A DNA stretch of 64,000 nucleotides from assembly GCA_037045435.1 (NCBI GenBank), contig JBAOID010000033.1, positions 40,548 to 104,547 on the forward strand, written 5' to 3'. This document shows positions 25,669 through 33,980 of the stretch, one piece after another. Each line of letters starts with the position of its first letter. Positions within the stretch are counted from its first letter, which is position 1. This DNA comes from CBDUEF01 sp018063485. GTDB taxonomy: Bacteria; Pseudomonadota; Alphaproteobacteria; Rhodobacterales; Rhodobacteraceae. Made by a program: the position numbers and the translations under genes. The notes beneath the pieces were generated by a model. That model searched no databases and had not been told where the DNA came from. It saw nothing but the letters and a program-made list of their open reading frames with translations.

Positions 25669-26420
25669 AGTTTCCAGCCAGAATGAAGGGCTGCCACGCC
25701 CATCGTCAGATTGCGATATTTTACCTGATCAAAACCTGCCGCACGGATCATTGACGCAAATGTCTCTTGATCGGGAAACTTGCGAATTGATTCGACCAGA
25801 TACTGATAGCTGTCACGATCCCCCGCCACGATCTGCCCCAGCAGCGGGATCACGTTGAACGAATACTTGTCATAGGCCCATTGCGCCAGATCGTTGGGAA
25901 TCCGTGAAAACTCCAGCACCATCAGCCGCCCGCCGGGGCGCAGCACGCGATAGGCCTCGCGCAGCGCATCGGGGATACGCACAACATTCCTGATGCCAAA
26001 GGAAATCGTGTAAACATCAAAGGAATTGTCGGCAAAGGGCAGCGCCATCGCATCGCCCACCACCCAATCCAGCCGCTCGGCCATGCGATCGGCATCGGCG
26101 CGCTGGCGGCCCGATACCAGCATCCCTTCGGTCATATCCAGCACCACCGCCGTGGAACCCGGCGCGCGTTTCAGAAACCGAAACGCCACATCACCGGTGC
26201 CGCCCGCCACATCCAACAGCCGTTGCCCCGGTCGTGGGGCAAGCCAATCCATCATCGCGTCTTTCCAAAGCCGGTGTACTCCGCCTGACATCAGATCATT
26301 CATGATGTCGTATTTCGAGGCCACGCGGGAAAACACGCCATGCACCATTCCGGCCTTGTCTGCCTCTGGCACGGTTTGATAGCCGAAATGCGTGGTGCCT
26401 TGAGTATCGTTCTTCATCAT
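25665..26420 (-). CDS. ubiE: Demethylmenaquinone/ubiquinone C-methyltransferase UbiE
   Basis: 251 residues. SAM-dependent class I methyltransferase: motif I LLDVAGGTGDVAFRF, the UbiE patterns YDIMNDLMSGGVHRLWKD and SFGIRNVVRIPDALREAYRVLRPGGRLMVLEFS (in parts). It catalyses the C-methylation step of ubiquinone synthesis. Divergent from mutM across 147 bases. Confidence 0.96.
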   Translation of the reverse strand: MMKNDTQGTTHFGYQTVPEADKAGMVHGVFSRVASKYDIMNDLMSGGVHRLWKDAMMDWLAPRPGQRLLDVAGGTGDVAFRFLKRAPGSTAVVLDMTEGMLVSGRQRADADRMAERLDWVVGDAMALPFADNSFDVYTISFGIRNVVRIPDALREAYRVLRPGGRLMVLEFSRIPNDLAQWAYDKYSFNVIPLLGQIVAGDRDSYQYLVESIRKFPDQETFASMIRAAGFDQVKYRNLTMGVAALHSGWKL

Positions 26421-26567
26421 TGGTCCGCCTGGAAATCGCTGCCATTGGATATACTGCCAAGGCTCAAAGGAAAACCACCTATCGCCGCCTGCGGCAAAGC
26501 GGTGTGCTTGAAGCCGGGGCGGCTTTGCGTCAGTTATGGTTCATGCCCGCCGCTGCAAAGGTTCGCG

Positions 26568-27437
26568 ATGCCCGAATTGCCCGAAGTTGAAACCGTCAGG
26601 CGCGGGCTTGCCCCTGTGATGGAGGGGCAAGAGATTGCCAAGGCTGAGGTCAATCGTGAGGGCCTGCGTTGGCCGTTTCCGGCGGGTATGGCCGCGCGAC
26701 TGACAGGGCAAAGGGTTTTGGCGCTGCGGCGACGGTCAAAATATATCCTGATTGATCTTTCGGGGGGCGAAACCCTGCTGATCCATCTGGGCATGTCAGG
26801 GCGGATACTGGTTTCAGGTGCACTGCAGGGCGTGTTTATTCACGATCACCCGGCAGCGGAAAAACACGATCATGTTGTGCTGCATATGTCAAACGGCGCG
26901 CGGATCACCTTCAACGACGCGCGCCGCTTTGGCGCGATGGACCTTATGGCGACCGCAACGGCAGAACAGCATCCGCTTTTGGCCAGCATCGGCCCGGAAC
27001 CCTTGGGCAATGCCTTCGATGACGTCTATCTGACCGCTCACCTGAAAACCCGCGCCACCCCGATCAAATCGGCGCTGCTCGATCAACGTCTCGTTGCGGG
27101 CCTGGGCAATATCTATGTCTGCGAAACCCTTTTTCGCGCCGGTATCGCCCCCGAAAGCCGCGCCAAAGACCTGACATCCGCGCAATCCGCAGCCCTTGTC
27201 CCGATCATTCGCGCCGTGCTGCAAGAGGCAATCGAGGCGGGCGGCTCCTCCTTGCGCGATTATCGTCAGGCAGACGGCGAGTTGGGATATTTCCAGCACC
27301 GCTTTGCCGTTTACGGCCGTGAGGGCGAGCCTTGCCCAACCACTGGCTGCTCGGGCACAATCGCGCGAATCGTTCAATCGGGCCGTTCCTCGTTCTTTTG
27401 CCCTGAATGCCAGCCCAAACCGAAAGGCCGCCCATGA
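26568..27437 (+). CDS. mutM: Formamidopyrimidine-DNA glycosylase MutM (Fpg)
   Basis: 289 residues from the ATG at 26568, which gives the invariant N-terminus MPELPEVETV (catalytic Pro2 and Glu3 after Met removal). The beta-hairpin Lys is in RRSKYILIDL, the H2TH region is LLDQRLVAGLGNIYVCE, and the C-terminal zinc finger has CPTTGCSGT then CPEC. It excises 8-oxoguanine. Its stop overlaps the following enoyl-CoA hydratase start. Confidence 0.97.
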   Translation: MPELPEVETVRRGLAPVMEGQEIAKAEVNREGLRWPFPAGMAARLTGQRVLALRRRSKYILIDLSGGETLLIHLGMSGRILVSGALQGVFIHDHPAAEKHDHVVLHMSNGARITFNDARRFGAMDLMATATAEQHPLLASIGPEPLGNAFDDVYLTAHLKTRATPIKSALLDQRLVAGLGNIYVCETLFRAGIAPESRAKDLTSAQSAALVPIIRAVLQEAIEAGGSSLRDYRQADGELGYFQHRFAVYGREGEPCPTTGCSGTIARIVQSGRSSFFCPECQPKPKGRP

Positions 27438-28210
27438 CCTATCAAACCTTGCTGATCGAATCACATGGCCCTGTTACCTTGATCCGTCTGAACCGGCCCG
27501 AGGCGCTGAATGCCCTCAACTCGACCTTGATGCGCGAGTTGGCGCAGGCCCTTACGGCAGCCGAAGCCGCGCCCGAAGTTCGCGCCATTGTCCTGACCGG
27601 CTCGGAAAAGGCCTTTGCTGCCGGGGCCGACGTGCGCGAGATGGTGGGTAAAACCTATGCTGAGGCGATAACCGAAGAGCTTTTCGGCATCGAAGCCGAA
27701 GCCATCGCACGACATAAAAAACCGCTGATCGCGGCTGTCGCCGGATTTTGTCTGGGCGGCGGCTGCGAATTGGCGATGATCTGCGATTTCATCCTTGCCG
27801 CCGATACCGCCCGCTTTGGTCAGCCTGAAATCAATCTGGGGATTCTTCCCGGCATGGGCGGCACGCAGCGCCTGACCCGGCTGATCGGCAAATCCAAGGC
27901 GATGGAGTTGATGCTGACTGGCCGCATGATGGACGCGGTCGAGGCTGAACGTGCGGGCCTTGTTGCCCGTATCATTCCTGCGGACCAGCTTGTGGCGGAG
28001 GCCTTGAAAACTGCCACTTTGATCGCCGCAAAATCGGCGCTTGCGGTGGCTGCGGTGAAGGAATCGGTCAATCGCGCCATGGAAAGCAGCCTGGCCGAAG
28101 GTTTGCTCTTTGAGCGCCGCCGTTTCCACGCCACCTTTGCGACCCAGGATCAGAAAGAGGGCATGACCGCCTTTATCGAGAAACGGCAAGCGCATTTTAG
28201 CGACAAATAG
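27434..28210 (+). CDS. Enoyl-CoA hydratase
   Basis: 258 residues from the ATG at 27434 that overlaps the mutM stop. Crotonase fold with oxyanion-hole segments EKAFAAGADVREM and GFCLGGGCELAM, catalytic Glu positions in the QPEINLGILPGMGGTQRL segment (about residues 133-150), and a C-terminal EGMTAFIEKRQAHF. It hydrates trans-2-enoyl-CoA in fatty-acid oxidation; both catalytic glutamates seem present, so a hydratase rather than another crotonase member is likely. Confidence 0.92.
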   Translation: MTYQTLLIESHGPVTLIRLNRPEALNALNSTLMRELAQALTAAEAAPEVRAIVLTGSEKAFAAGADVREMVGKTYAEAITEELFGIEAEAIARHKKPLIAAVAGFCLGGGCELAMICDFILAADTARFGQPEINLGILPGMGGTQRLTRLIGKSKAMELMLTGRMMDAVEAERAGLVARIIPADQLVAEALKTATLIAAKSALAVAAVKESVNRAMESSLAEGLLFERRRFHATFATQDQKEGMTAFIEKRQAHFSDK

Positions 28211-28231
28211 GGAAATCGCAGGCTTTGGCGG

Positions 28232-28260
28232 TTGACTAGCCTGCGACTCGCCCGTATAGC
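28232..28260 (+). promoter_or_regulatory. Sigma-70 promoter of rpsT
   Basis: TTGACT (28232-28237), 17-base spacer, TATAGC (28255-28260), about 45 bases before the rpsT start. Close to the housekeeping consensus. Confidence 0.75.
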
Positions 28261-28305
28261 CCCGGCTCTAGAATAGTCTCAGACCAAGAACCGGAATCCA
28301 TACCG

Positions 28306-28584
28306 ATGGCAAACACCGCCCAGTCCAAAAAGCGCGCCCGTCAGGCCGATGCGCGTCAAGATGTGAACAAGGCGCGTCGTTCGCGTATCCGCACCTTCAT
28401 TCGCAAGGTTGAAGAGGCTTTGGCCTCTGGCAAGCAGGATGACGCTGCAGCGGCGCTCAAGGCCGCCCAGCCTGAACTGGCGCGCGGCGTGACCAAAGGC
28501 GTTCTGCACAAGAACACCGTGTCGCGCAAGATTTCGCGCCTCGCTTCGCGCGTCAAGGCTTTGGGTGCCAAAGCCGCCGCCTGA
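28306..28584 (+). CDS. rpsT: 30S ribosomal protein S20
   Basis: 92 residues, Lys/Arg/Ala-rich. MANTAQSKKRARQADARQDVN is the standard alphaproteobacterial start (given here as MANTAQSKKRARQ), with NKARRSRIRTFIRKVEEAL and the C-terminal LHKNTVSRKISRLASRVKAL (in parts). It binds 16S rRNA early in 30S assembly. It has its own promoter and a strong terminator, so it is transcribed alone. Confidence 0.98.
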   Translation: MANTAQSKKRARQADARQDVNKARRSRIRTFIRKVEEALASGKQDDAAAALKAAQPELARGVTKGVLHKNTVSRKISRLASRVKALGAKAAA

Positions 28585-28608
28585 TTAACCATTGTTTTCA
28601 AACAGAAA

Positions 28609-28636
28609 AACGCGCTCCTTTCGGGGCGCGTTTTTT
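28609..28636 (+). terminator. Rho-independent terminator of rpsT
   Basis: Ten-pair stem (AACGCGCTCC / GGGGCGCGTT, one G-T pair) with a 4-base loop and a run of six T (28631-28636), 24 bases after the rpsT stop. Confidence 0.92.
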
Positions 28637-29081
28637 GGTGTTCAAAGCCCTTCCGAGCGCGCGCCGTGGCCAAATTGTCAGGCCTTGAGGATTCGCTGCG
28701 ACAAAGACGTGTCAAGCCAGAAGATCGGTTGCAAGCGGGCGCTCGGACTTGCTAGCGTCATCGAAGCGATTCACTTCGTCTGGGGGACAAAATGGGATTG
28801 CAAAAGATCAGTCGGGATCCTCTGCTGCCAAGCTAGAATCTGAATCTGGAATTAGTCTTTTGTAGTCAATGTATTGGATGGTTTGTGCGAATTGCACTTC
28901 CACCTGATACATGCGATCGGCATTGGCGCTGTCCTGTGTTGGTTTGTCTGCTTTGTTCCCAATAGACCCTCTTGCTGCGACCTTCCGGGCCGTGGAATTC
29001 GGGGCAGGCGTTGCGAGTTGGTAAATGTAATAGGGCGCGACGCTGCTTGCTGCGAGACAGACGCCCAGGGGACAAAGACGA
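28637..29081. other. Intergenic region upstream of dnaA
   Basis: 445 bases without a gene that I can support. It should hold the dnaA promoter; weak -10-like TAGAAT occurs near 28834. I found no consensus DnaA boxes (TTATCCACA or close variants) and no AT-rich unwinding stretch, so I do not call a replication origin here. An open frame on the minus strand (28808-29143) runs into dnaA and looks non-coding. Confidence 0.6.
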
Positions 29082-30437
29082 ATGACACACGAAGCCTGGG
29101 GCCGGCAGCGCGAAGATCTGATCAAACGGATCGGCAAGAACAACTATACCACCTGGATCGAGCCTTTGCGTCTGGCGCATCTCGACAACGGAGTGGCGCG
29201 CTTTGATGTGCCGACAACCTTTTTTGGCGATTGGGTGACGCGCAATTTTTCAGATCACATCCTGGTGCATCTGCAAACCAGCGGGCAAGAGGTCAACCGG
29301 GTGGAATTTCGGGTTCCGCACAACCAACCTTCGCGCCCTGCCGCCAAGCCAGTGGCCAAACCGTCAAAATCCGTCCGTGCGCGCAATGACGATGATCTTC
29401 CCGGTGCCACGCTTGATGCTCGTTTCACTTTTGACAGTTTCGTCGTGGGCAAGCCCAACGAACTCGCCCATGCCGCCGCCCGCCGTGTGGCCGAAGGTGG
29501 CCCGGTTACTTTCAATCCGTTGTTTCTCTATGGTGGTGTCGGGCTTGGCAAAACCCATTTGATGCACGCCATCGCGCATGAGTTACAGCTTCGCCAGCCG
29601 CATCTGCGCGTGCTTTATCTTTCCGCCGAGCAATTCATGTATCGCTTTGTTCAGGCGCTGCGTGAGAAGCAGATCATGGATTTCAAGGAAATCTTCAGGT
29701 CCGTTGATGTATTGATGGTCGATGATGTGCAATTCATCGCGGGCAAGGATTCCACTCAAGAGGAGTTCTTCCACACCTTCAACGCGCTGGTTGATCAAAA
29801 CAAACAGATCGTCATTTCCGCCGATCGCGCTCCGGGCGAAATCAAGGATCTGGAAGACCGCATCAAGTCGCGCCTGCAATGCGGGCTGGTGGTGGACCTG
29901 CATCCCACCGATTACGAATTGCGCCTTGGCATCTTGCAGCAAAAGACCGAGTTTTACCGGCAGCAATACAAAGGGCTTGATATATCAAAGCCGGTGCTGG
30001 AGTTCTTGGCCCATCGCATCACCACCAATGTCCGCGTCCTTGAAGGTGCGCTGACTCGCCTGTTCGCCTTTGCCTCGCTTGTGGGCCGTGAAATCACCCT
30101 GGAGTTGGCGCAAGATTGTCTTGCCGACATCCTGCGCGCTTCGGATCGCAAGCTGACCATCGAAGAGATTCAGCGCAAGGTGGCCGAGCATTACAACATC
30201 CGGCTGTCGGATATGATCGGCCCCAAGCGGTTGCGCAACATTGCCCGGCCGCGTCAGGTGGCGATGTATCTGTCCAAGCAAATGACCCCGCGCTCGCTGC
30301 CTGAAATCGGCCGGCGTTTTGGTGGGCGGGACCACACCACCATCATGCACGGCGTGCGCAAGATCGAAGAACTGATGGCCGTTGACTCGCAACTGTCGGA
30401 CGATTTGCAACTGTTGCGCCGGTTGTTGCAGGGCTAA
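29082..30437 (+). CDS. dnaA: Chromosomal replication initiator DnaA
   Basis: 451 residues. Domain I (WGRQREDLIKRIGKNNYTTWIEPL, in parts), a linker rich in Pro/Lys, AAA+ domain with Walker A GGVGLGKTH (151-159) and Walker B LMVDDVQFI, and the domain IV DNA-binding signature GGRDHTTIMHGVRKIEEL near the C-terminus. It binds origin DNA and opens it. Intact, standard length, followed by dnaN. Confidence 0.98.
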   Translation: MTHEAWGRQREDLIKRIGKNNYTTWIEPLRLAHLDNGVARFDVPTTFFGDWVTRNFSDHILVHLQTSGQEVNRVEFRVPHNQPSRPAAKPVAKPSKSVRARNDDDLPGATLDARFTFDSFVVGKPNELAHAAARRVAEGGPVTFNPLFLYGGVGLGKTHLMHAIAHELQLRQPHLRVLYLSAEQFMYRFVQALREKQIMDFKEIFRSVDVLMVDDVQFIAGKDSTQEEFFHTFNALVDQNKQIVISADRAPGEIKDLEDRIKSRLQCGLVVDLHPTDYELRLGILQQKTEFYRQQYKGLDISKPVLEFLAHRITTNVRVLEGALTRLFAFASLVGREITLELAQDCLADILRASDRKLTIEEIQRKVAEHYNIRLSDMIGPKRLRNIARPRQVAMYLSKQMTPRSLPEIGRRFGGRDHTTIMHGVRKIEELMAVDSQLSDDLQLLRRLLQG

Positions 30438-30551
30438 GATCAGAGGCGGGCTTGACGGCTCTCGCAAACCTTCGCAAAGTCGCGCAAACTCTATGGCCCG
30501 GTAGAACCCGGCTGGTTTCGTTGTCCCATCGGGATGGCAAAGGGAAATGAA

Positions 30552-31670
30552 ATGAAGATCAGCATCGAACGCGCCACGCTTCTCAAGGCCCTCGCTCAGG
30601 CCCAATCGGTTGTTGAGCGACGCAACACCATCCCGATCCTTGCCAACGTGCTGATCGAGGCCGAGGGCAACACCGTGTCTTTCCGCGCCACCGATCTGGA
30701 TATCGAAGTGGTGGACCGCGCCTCCGCCGTTGTGGAACGTGGCGGTGCCACCACGGTTTCCGCTGTGATGTTGCACGAGATCATTCGCAAACTGCCCGAT
30801 GGTGCGCTGGTTGCCCTCACCGAAGATGCCGCAACTGGCCGCCTGACAATTGCTGCCGGGCGCTCCACCTTCAGCCTTGCCACCTTGCCGAAAGAAGATT
30901 TCCCGGTGATGGCAACTTCGGAATACAGCTCCAATTTCTCGGCCCCGGCACCGGTGTTGCGCCGGTTGTTTGACAAGGCAAAGTTTGCCATTTCCACAGA
31001 GGAGACGCGCTATTATCTGAACGGCGTCTATCTGCACGTCGCCAGCGGCGAAATCGGCCCGGTGTTGCGCTGTGTGGCCACTGACGGCCACCGACTGGCC
31101 CGCATCGACGCTCCTTTGCCCGATGGCGCACAAGGCATGCCCGGCGTGATCGTGCCGCGCAAGACGGTGAACGAGTTGCGCAAACTGCTCGATGATGACG
31201 AGGCGACGATCGCGGTTTCGGTCTCGGAAACCAAGGTGCGCTTTGCCACACCCTTGATCACGCTTACCTCAAAGGTGATCGACGGCACTTTCCCAGATTA
31301 CACCCGCGTCATCCCCACCGGCAATACCAAGCGGTTGGAAGTGGATGCGTCTGAATTCGCCAAGGCTGTTGACCGCGTGGCCACCGTGTCCTCGGAACGC
31401 AGCCGCGCCGTCAAGCTTAGTCTTGATGAGGATCGTCTGATCCTGTCGGTCAACGCCCCCGATTCGGGTGCTGCCGAGGAAGAGCTGGCCGTGGCTTACG
31501 GTGATGAGCGGTTGGAAATTGGCTTCAACGCAAAATACCTGCTCGAAATTGCCAGTCAGGTTGATCGCGAAAACGCCGTGTTCCTGTTCAATTCTTCGGG
31601 CGATCCAACCTTGATGCGCGAAGGCAATGACACCTCGGCAATCTATGTCGTCATGCCGATGCGCGTCTAG
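30552..31670 (+). CDS. dnaN: DNA polymerase III beta sliding clamp
   Basis: 372 residues from the ATG at 30552 (AAGGGAA upstream), giving the usual MKISIERATLLKALAQAQSVVERRNTIPIL start (in parts). Three clamp domains and the C-terminal LMREGNDTSAIYVVMPMRV ending are typical. It forms a ring that tethers polymerase to DNA and is a hub for peptide-clamp partners. 114 bases separate it from dnaA. Confidence 0.98.
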   Translation: MKISIERATLLKALAQAQSVVERRNTIPILANVLIEAEGNTVSFRATDLDIEVVDRASAVVERGGATTVSAVMLHEIIRKLPDGALVALTEDAATGRLTIAAGRSTFSLATLPKEDFPVMATSEYSSNFSAPAPVLRRLFDKAKFAISTEETRYYLNGVYLHVASGEIGPVLRCVATDGHRLARIDAPLPDGAQGMPGVIVPRKTVNELRKLLDDDEATIAVSVSETKVRFATPLITLTSKVIDGTFPDYTRVIPTGNTKRLEVDASEFAKAVDRVATVSSERSRAVKLSLDEDRLILSVNAPDSGAAEEELAVAYGDERLEIGFNAKYLLEIASQVDRENAVFLFNSSGDPTLMREGNDTSAIYVVMPMRV

Positions 31671-31712
31671 CGCAGCAGTTCTGACTGTTTTAGCCAAGGT
31701 AAAGGGGCCCAA

Positions 31713-32810
31713 GTGAGCGGTCTTGCCATCACCGCGCTGTCGCTGTCGCATTTTCGCAGCCATCACTCCGGGCGAATGCAGTTTGACGGGCGACCGGTGG
31801 CGATATGGGGTCCGAATGGGGCCGGAAAAACCAACATTCTTGAGGCGGTTTCACTGCTCTCACCCGGTCGGGGCCTGCGCCGCGCCGGGGCCGAGGAAAT
31901 CGCCCGCAAGCCAGAATCCCTCGGTTGGAAAGTTACCGCCGAAGTGCAAGGCCTTGGTGCGGCGCATCAGGTACAAACCGGAGCCGAGGCGGGTGCGCCG
32001 CGCTTTGTGCGCATCGACGACAAGCCTGCTGCACAGTCGGCCCTGGGGCGGATTTTGCGCGTGTTGTGGCTGGTTCCCGCGATGGACCGGCTGTGGATCG
32101 AGGCGGCAGAAGGGCGACGGCGGTTTCTTGACCGCATGACGCTGTCCTTTACCCCCGATCATGCCGAGGCCGTGCTGGGTTATGAGAAAGCCATGCGCGA
32201 CCGCAACCGGCTGCTGAAAGACCAGGTTGCCGATGTCTATTGGTATGCCGCCCTTGAGGCGCAGATGGCGCAGTTTGCCATCACGATCAGCGATAATCGA
32301 CAGGCGGCATTGGCAATACTCGCGCAGACCCAAGACGGCGCGCAGACCGTGTTCCCGCGGGCCGAACTGGCATTGATCAACTCCGAAGGTGAGGTCGCCC
32401 CCGCGGATTGGAGGCAGGTCTGGGCCGAAGGCCGCAGGCGTGATATGGCCGTCGGGCGCACTCTGATTGGCCCCCACCGTGTTGATCTGACGGCGCGCTA
32501 TGCCGCCAAGGATCAGCCAGCCGATCAATGTTCCACCGGCGAGCAAAAGGCACTGCTGATCAGCCTGATCCTTGCCAATGCGCGCGCCCTTGCTGTCGAT
32601 CTGGGCCACGCGCCGATAATTCTGCTGGATGAGGTGGCGGCGCATCTGGATGCCACGCGCAGGGCAGCCCTCTATGATGAGATTTGCGCCTTGGGCGCGC
32701 AGGCGATGATGACCGGCACCGAGGCCGTTTTGTTTGACACTCTGGGCGAGCGGGCGCAGAATTTTACCGTTACTGAAACCGCAGGCCTAAGCAGGATCGA
32801 GGAAGTATGA
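31713..32810 (+). CDS. recF: DNA repair and recombination protein RecF (GTG start)
   Basis: 365 residues, start GTG at 31713. SMC-like ATPase: N-terminal LSLSHFRSHHSGRM, Walker A GPNGAGKTNILEA (about residues 33-45), signature STGEQKALLISLILANA and Walker B PIILLDEVAAHLDATRR. It loads RecA at single-strand gaps. Its stop overlaps the VOC protein start. Confidence 0.95.
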   Translation: MSGLAITALSLSHFRSHHSGRMQFDGRPVAIWGPNGAGKTNILEAVSLLSPGRGLRRAGAEEIARKPESLGWKVTAEVQGLGAAHQVQTGAEAGAPRFVRIDDKPAAQSALGRILRVLWLVPAMDRLWIEAAEGRRRFLDRMTLSFTPDHAEAVLGYEKAMRDRNRLLKDQVADVYWYAALEAQMAQFAITISDNRQAALAILAQTQDGAQTVFPRAELALINSEGEVAPADWRQVWAEGRRRDMAVGRTLIGPHRVDLTARYAAKDQPADQCSTGEQKALLISLILANARALAVDLGHAPIILLDEVAAHLDATRRAALYDEICALGAQAMMTGTEAVLFDTLGERAQNFTVTETAGLSRIEEV

Positions 32811-33238
32811 CCCCGCAACGCGTAACCCTGATCACCCTTGGCGTTGCCGATCTGGATGCCGCCCGCGCCTTTTACGCGCGGCTGGGGTGGGTCGAACATT
32901 CTCGCACCGAAGGGGTGGCATTTTATCAAATGCATGGGGTGGTCCTGGGCCTGTTTGGCCGCGAGGATCTGGCCAAGGATCAGGGCCGTGAAGCTGCGGC
33001 TTTGGGCAGTGGAGCAATGACCCTCGCCCAGAACTTCGCGACCGAGGCCGAGGTGGATAGGGCCTATGCCGCTGCGCTCGCTGCCGGTGGCACCGCTTTG
33101 AAAGCCCCCGAAAAGGTGTTCTGGGGTGGCTACTCCGGCTATTGGGCAGACCCCGACGGCCATGTCTGGGAAGTCGCGATGAACCCGTTCTGGCCCTTGG
33201 CAGATGATGGCAGTCTGACCCTTCCCCAAGCGAAGTAA
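32807..33238 (+). CDS. VOC-family (glyoxalase/bleomycin resistance fold) protein
   Basis: 143 residues. Vicinal-oxygen-chelate repeat pattern: VTLITLGVADLDAARAFYARLGW, then GGYSGYWADPDGHVWEVAMNPFW with a likely metal-ligand Glu. Substrate unknown; members include glyoxalases, dioxygenases and resistance proteins. It overlaps recF by four bases, so it is probably translated with it. Confidence 0.85.
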   Translation: MTPQRVTLITLGVADLDAARAFYARLGWVEHSRTEGVAFYQMHGVVLGLFGREDLAKDQGREAAALGSGAMTLAQNFATEAEVDRAYAAALAAGGTALKAPEKVFWGGYSGYWADPDGHVWEVAMNPFWPLADDGSLTLPQAK

Positions 33239-33279
33239 TCCCAGTATATGCCATCGGGTAGTTCCTTTTCGGCAGCATC

Positions 33280-33906
33280 ATGACCATCACCCTGCATCAG
33301 TTGATCCTTTACGCAGGCGGCATGGCCTTGCTCTGGGTGATCCCTGGCCCGGTCTGGGTGGCGCTGACCGCCCGCGCGCTTTCGGGTGGATTCTCGGCGG
33401 CTTGGCCACTGGCAATCGGCGTCGCTCTGGGTGATTTGATCTGGCCGATGGCGGCGATTTTCGGCCTGACCTGGATCCTGTCCGTCTATGGTGATTTCCT
33501 GAACCTGTTGCGCTGGGTCGCGGCGGTGGTCTTTCTTGTGATGGGCGTGCTATTGATCCGAAAACCGGCCGCAAAACTCACGGCAGATCGCGCCATGACC
33601 CGCCCCGGCATGTGGGCGGGCTTTGCCGTGGGCGTAGCTGCGGTGATCGGCAACCCCAAGGCAATCCTGTTTTACATGGGCGTCTTGCCCGGCTTCTTCG
33701 ATCTGACTCGCGTGACCGCCCCCGATATTGTGGCGATCTTGATGGTTTCCGCCTTGGTTCCGATGCTGGGAAACCTGTGTCTTGCCCTGTTTCTTGATCG
33801 CGCGCGTCAGCTTTTGTCCTCTCCCGAAAAGATCCACAAACTGAACATGGTCTCGGGGATTTTGCTGATCGGCGTGGGGATCGTGATAGGCCTCTCAAAC
33901 CTCTAA
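33280..33906 (+). CDS. LysE-family amino-acid exporter
   Basis: 208 residues, about six transmembrane helices. The LysE/RhtB N-terminal pattern is present as WVIPGPVWVALTARALSGG with the conserved Pro-Gly-Pro, followed by GNPKAILFYMGVLPGF. It probably exports an amino acid or its analogue. It lies between recF-VOC and gyrB, an interruption of the common recF-gyrB pair. Confidence 0.88.
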   Translation: MTITLHQLILYAGGMALLWVIPGPVWVALTARALSGGFSAAWPLAIGVALGDLIWPMAAIFGLTWILSVYGDFLNLLRWVAAVVFLVMGVLLIRKPAAKLTADRAMTRPGMWAGFAVGVAAVIGNPKAILFYMGVLPGFFDLTRVTAPDIVAILMVSALVPMLGNLCLALFLDRARQLLSSPEKIHKLNMVSGILLIGVGIVIGLSNL

Positions 33907-33922
33907 ATCTTGTGCCCAAGGC

Positions 33923-33951
33923 GTGACATTCCCCCCCCGAACCGCTATAAG
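33923..33951 (+). promoter_or_regulatory. Sigma-70 promoter of gyrB
   Basis: GTGACA (33923-33928), 17-base spacer containing a run of eight C, TATAAG (33946-33951), 30 bases before the gyrB ATG, which would give a short leader. Confidence 0.65.
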
Positions 33952-33980
33952 TCGCGGGCAAGCAAGGGGATACAGACACC

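Noticed and set aside
28808..29143. 111-codon open frame on the minus strand upstream of and into dnaA
   Set aside because: It overlaps the conserved dnaA start in antisense, has no ribosome-binding site that I can see and resembles no family.
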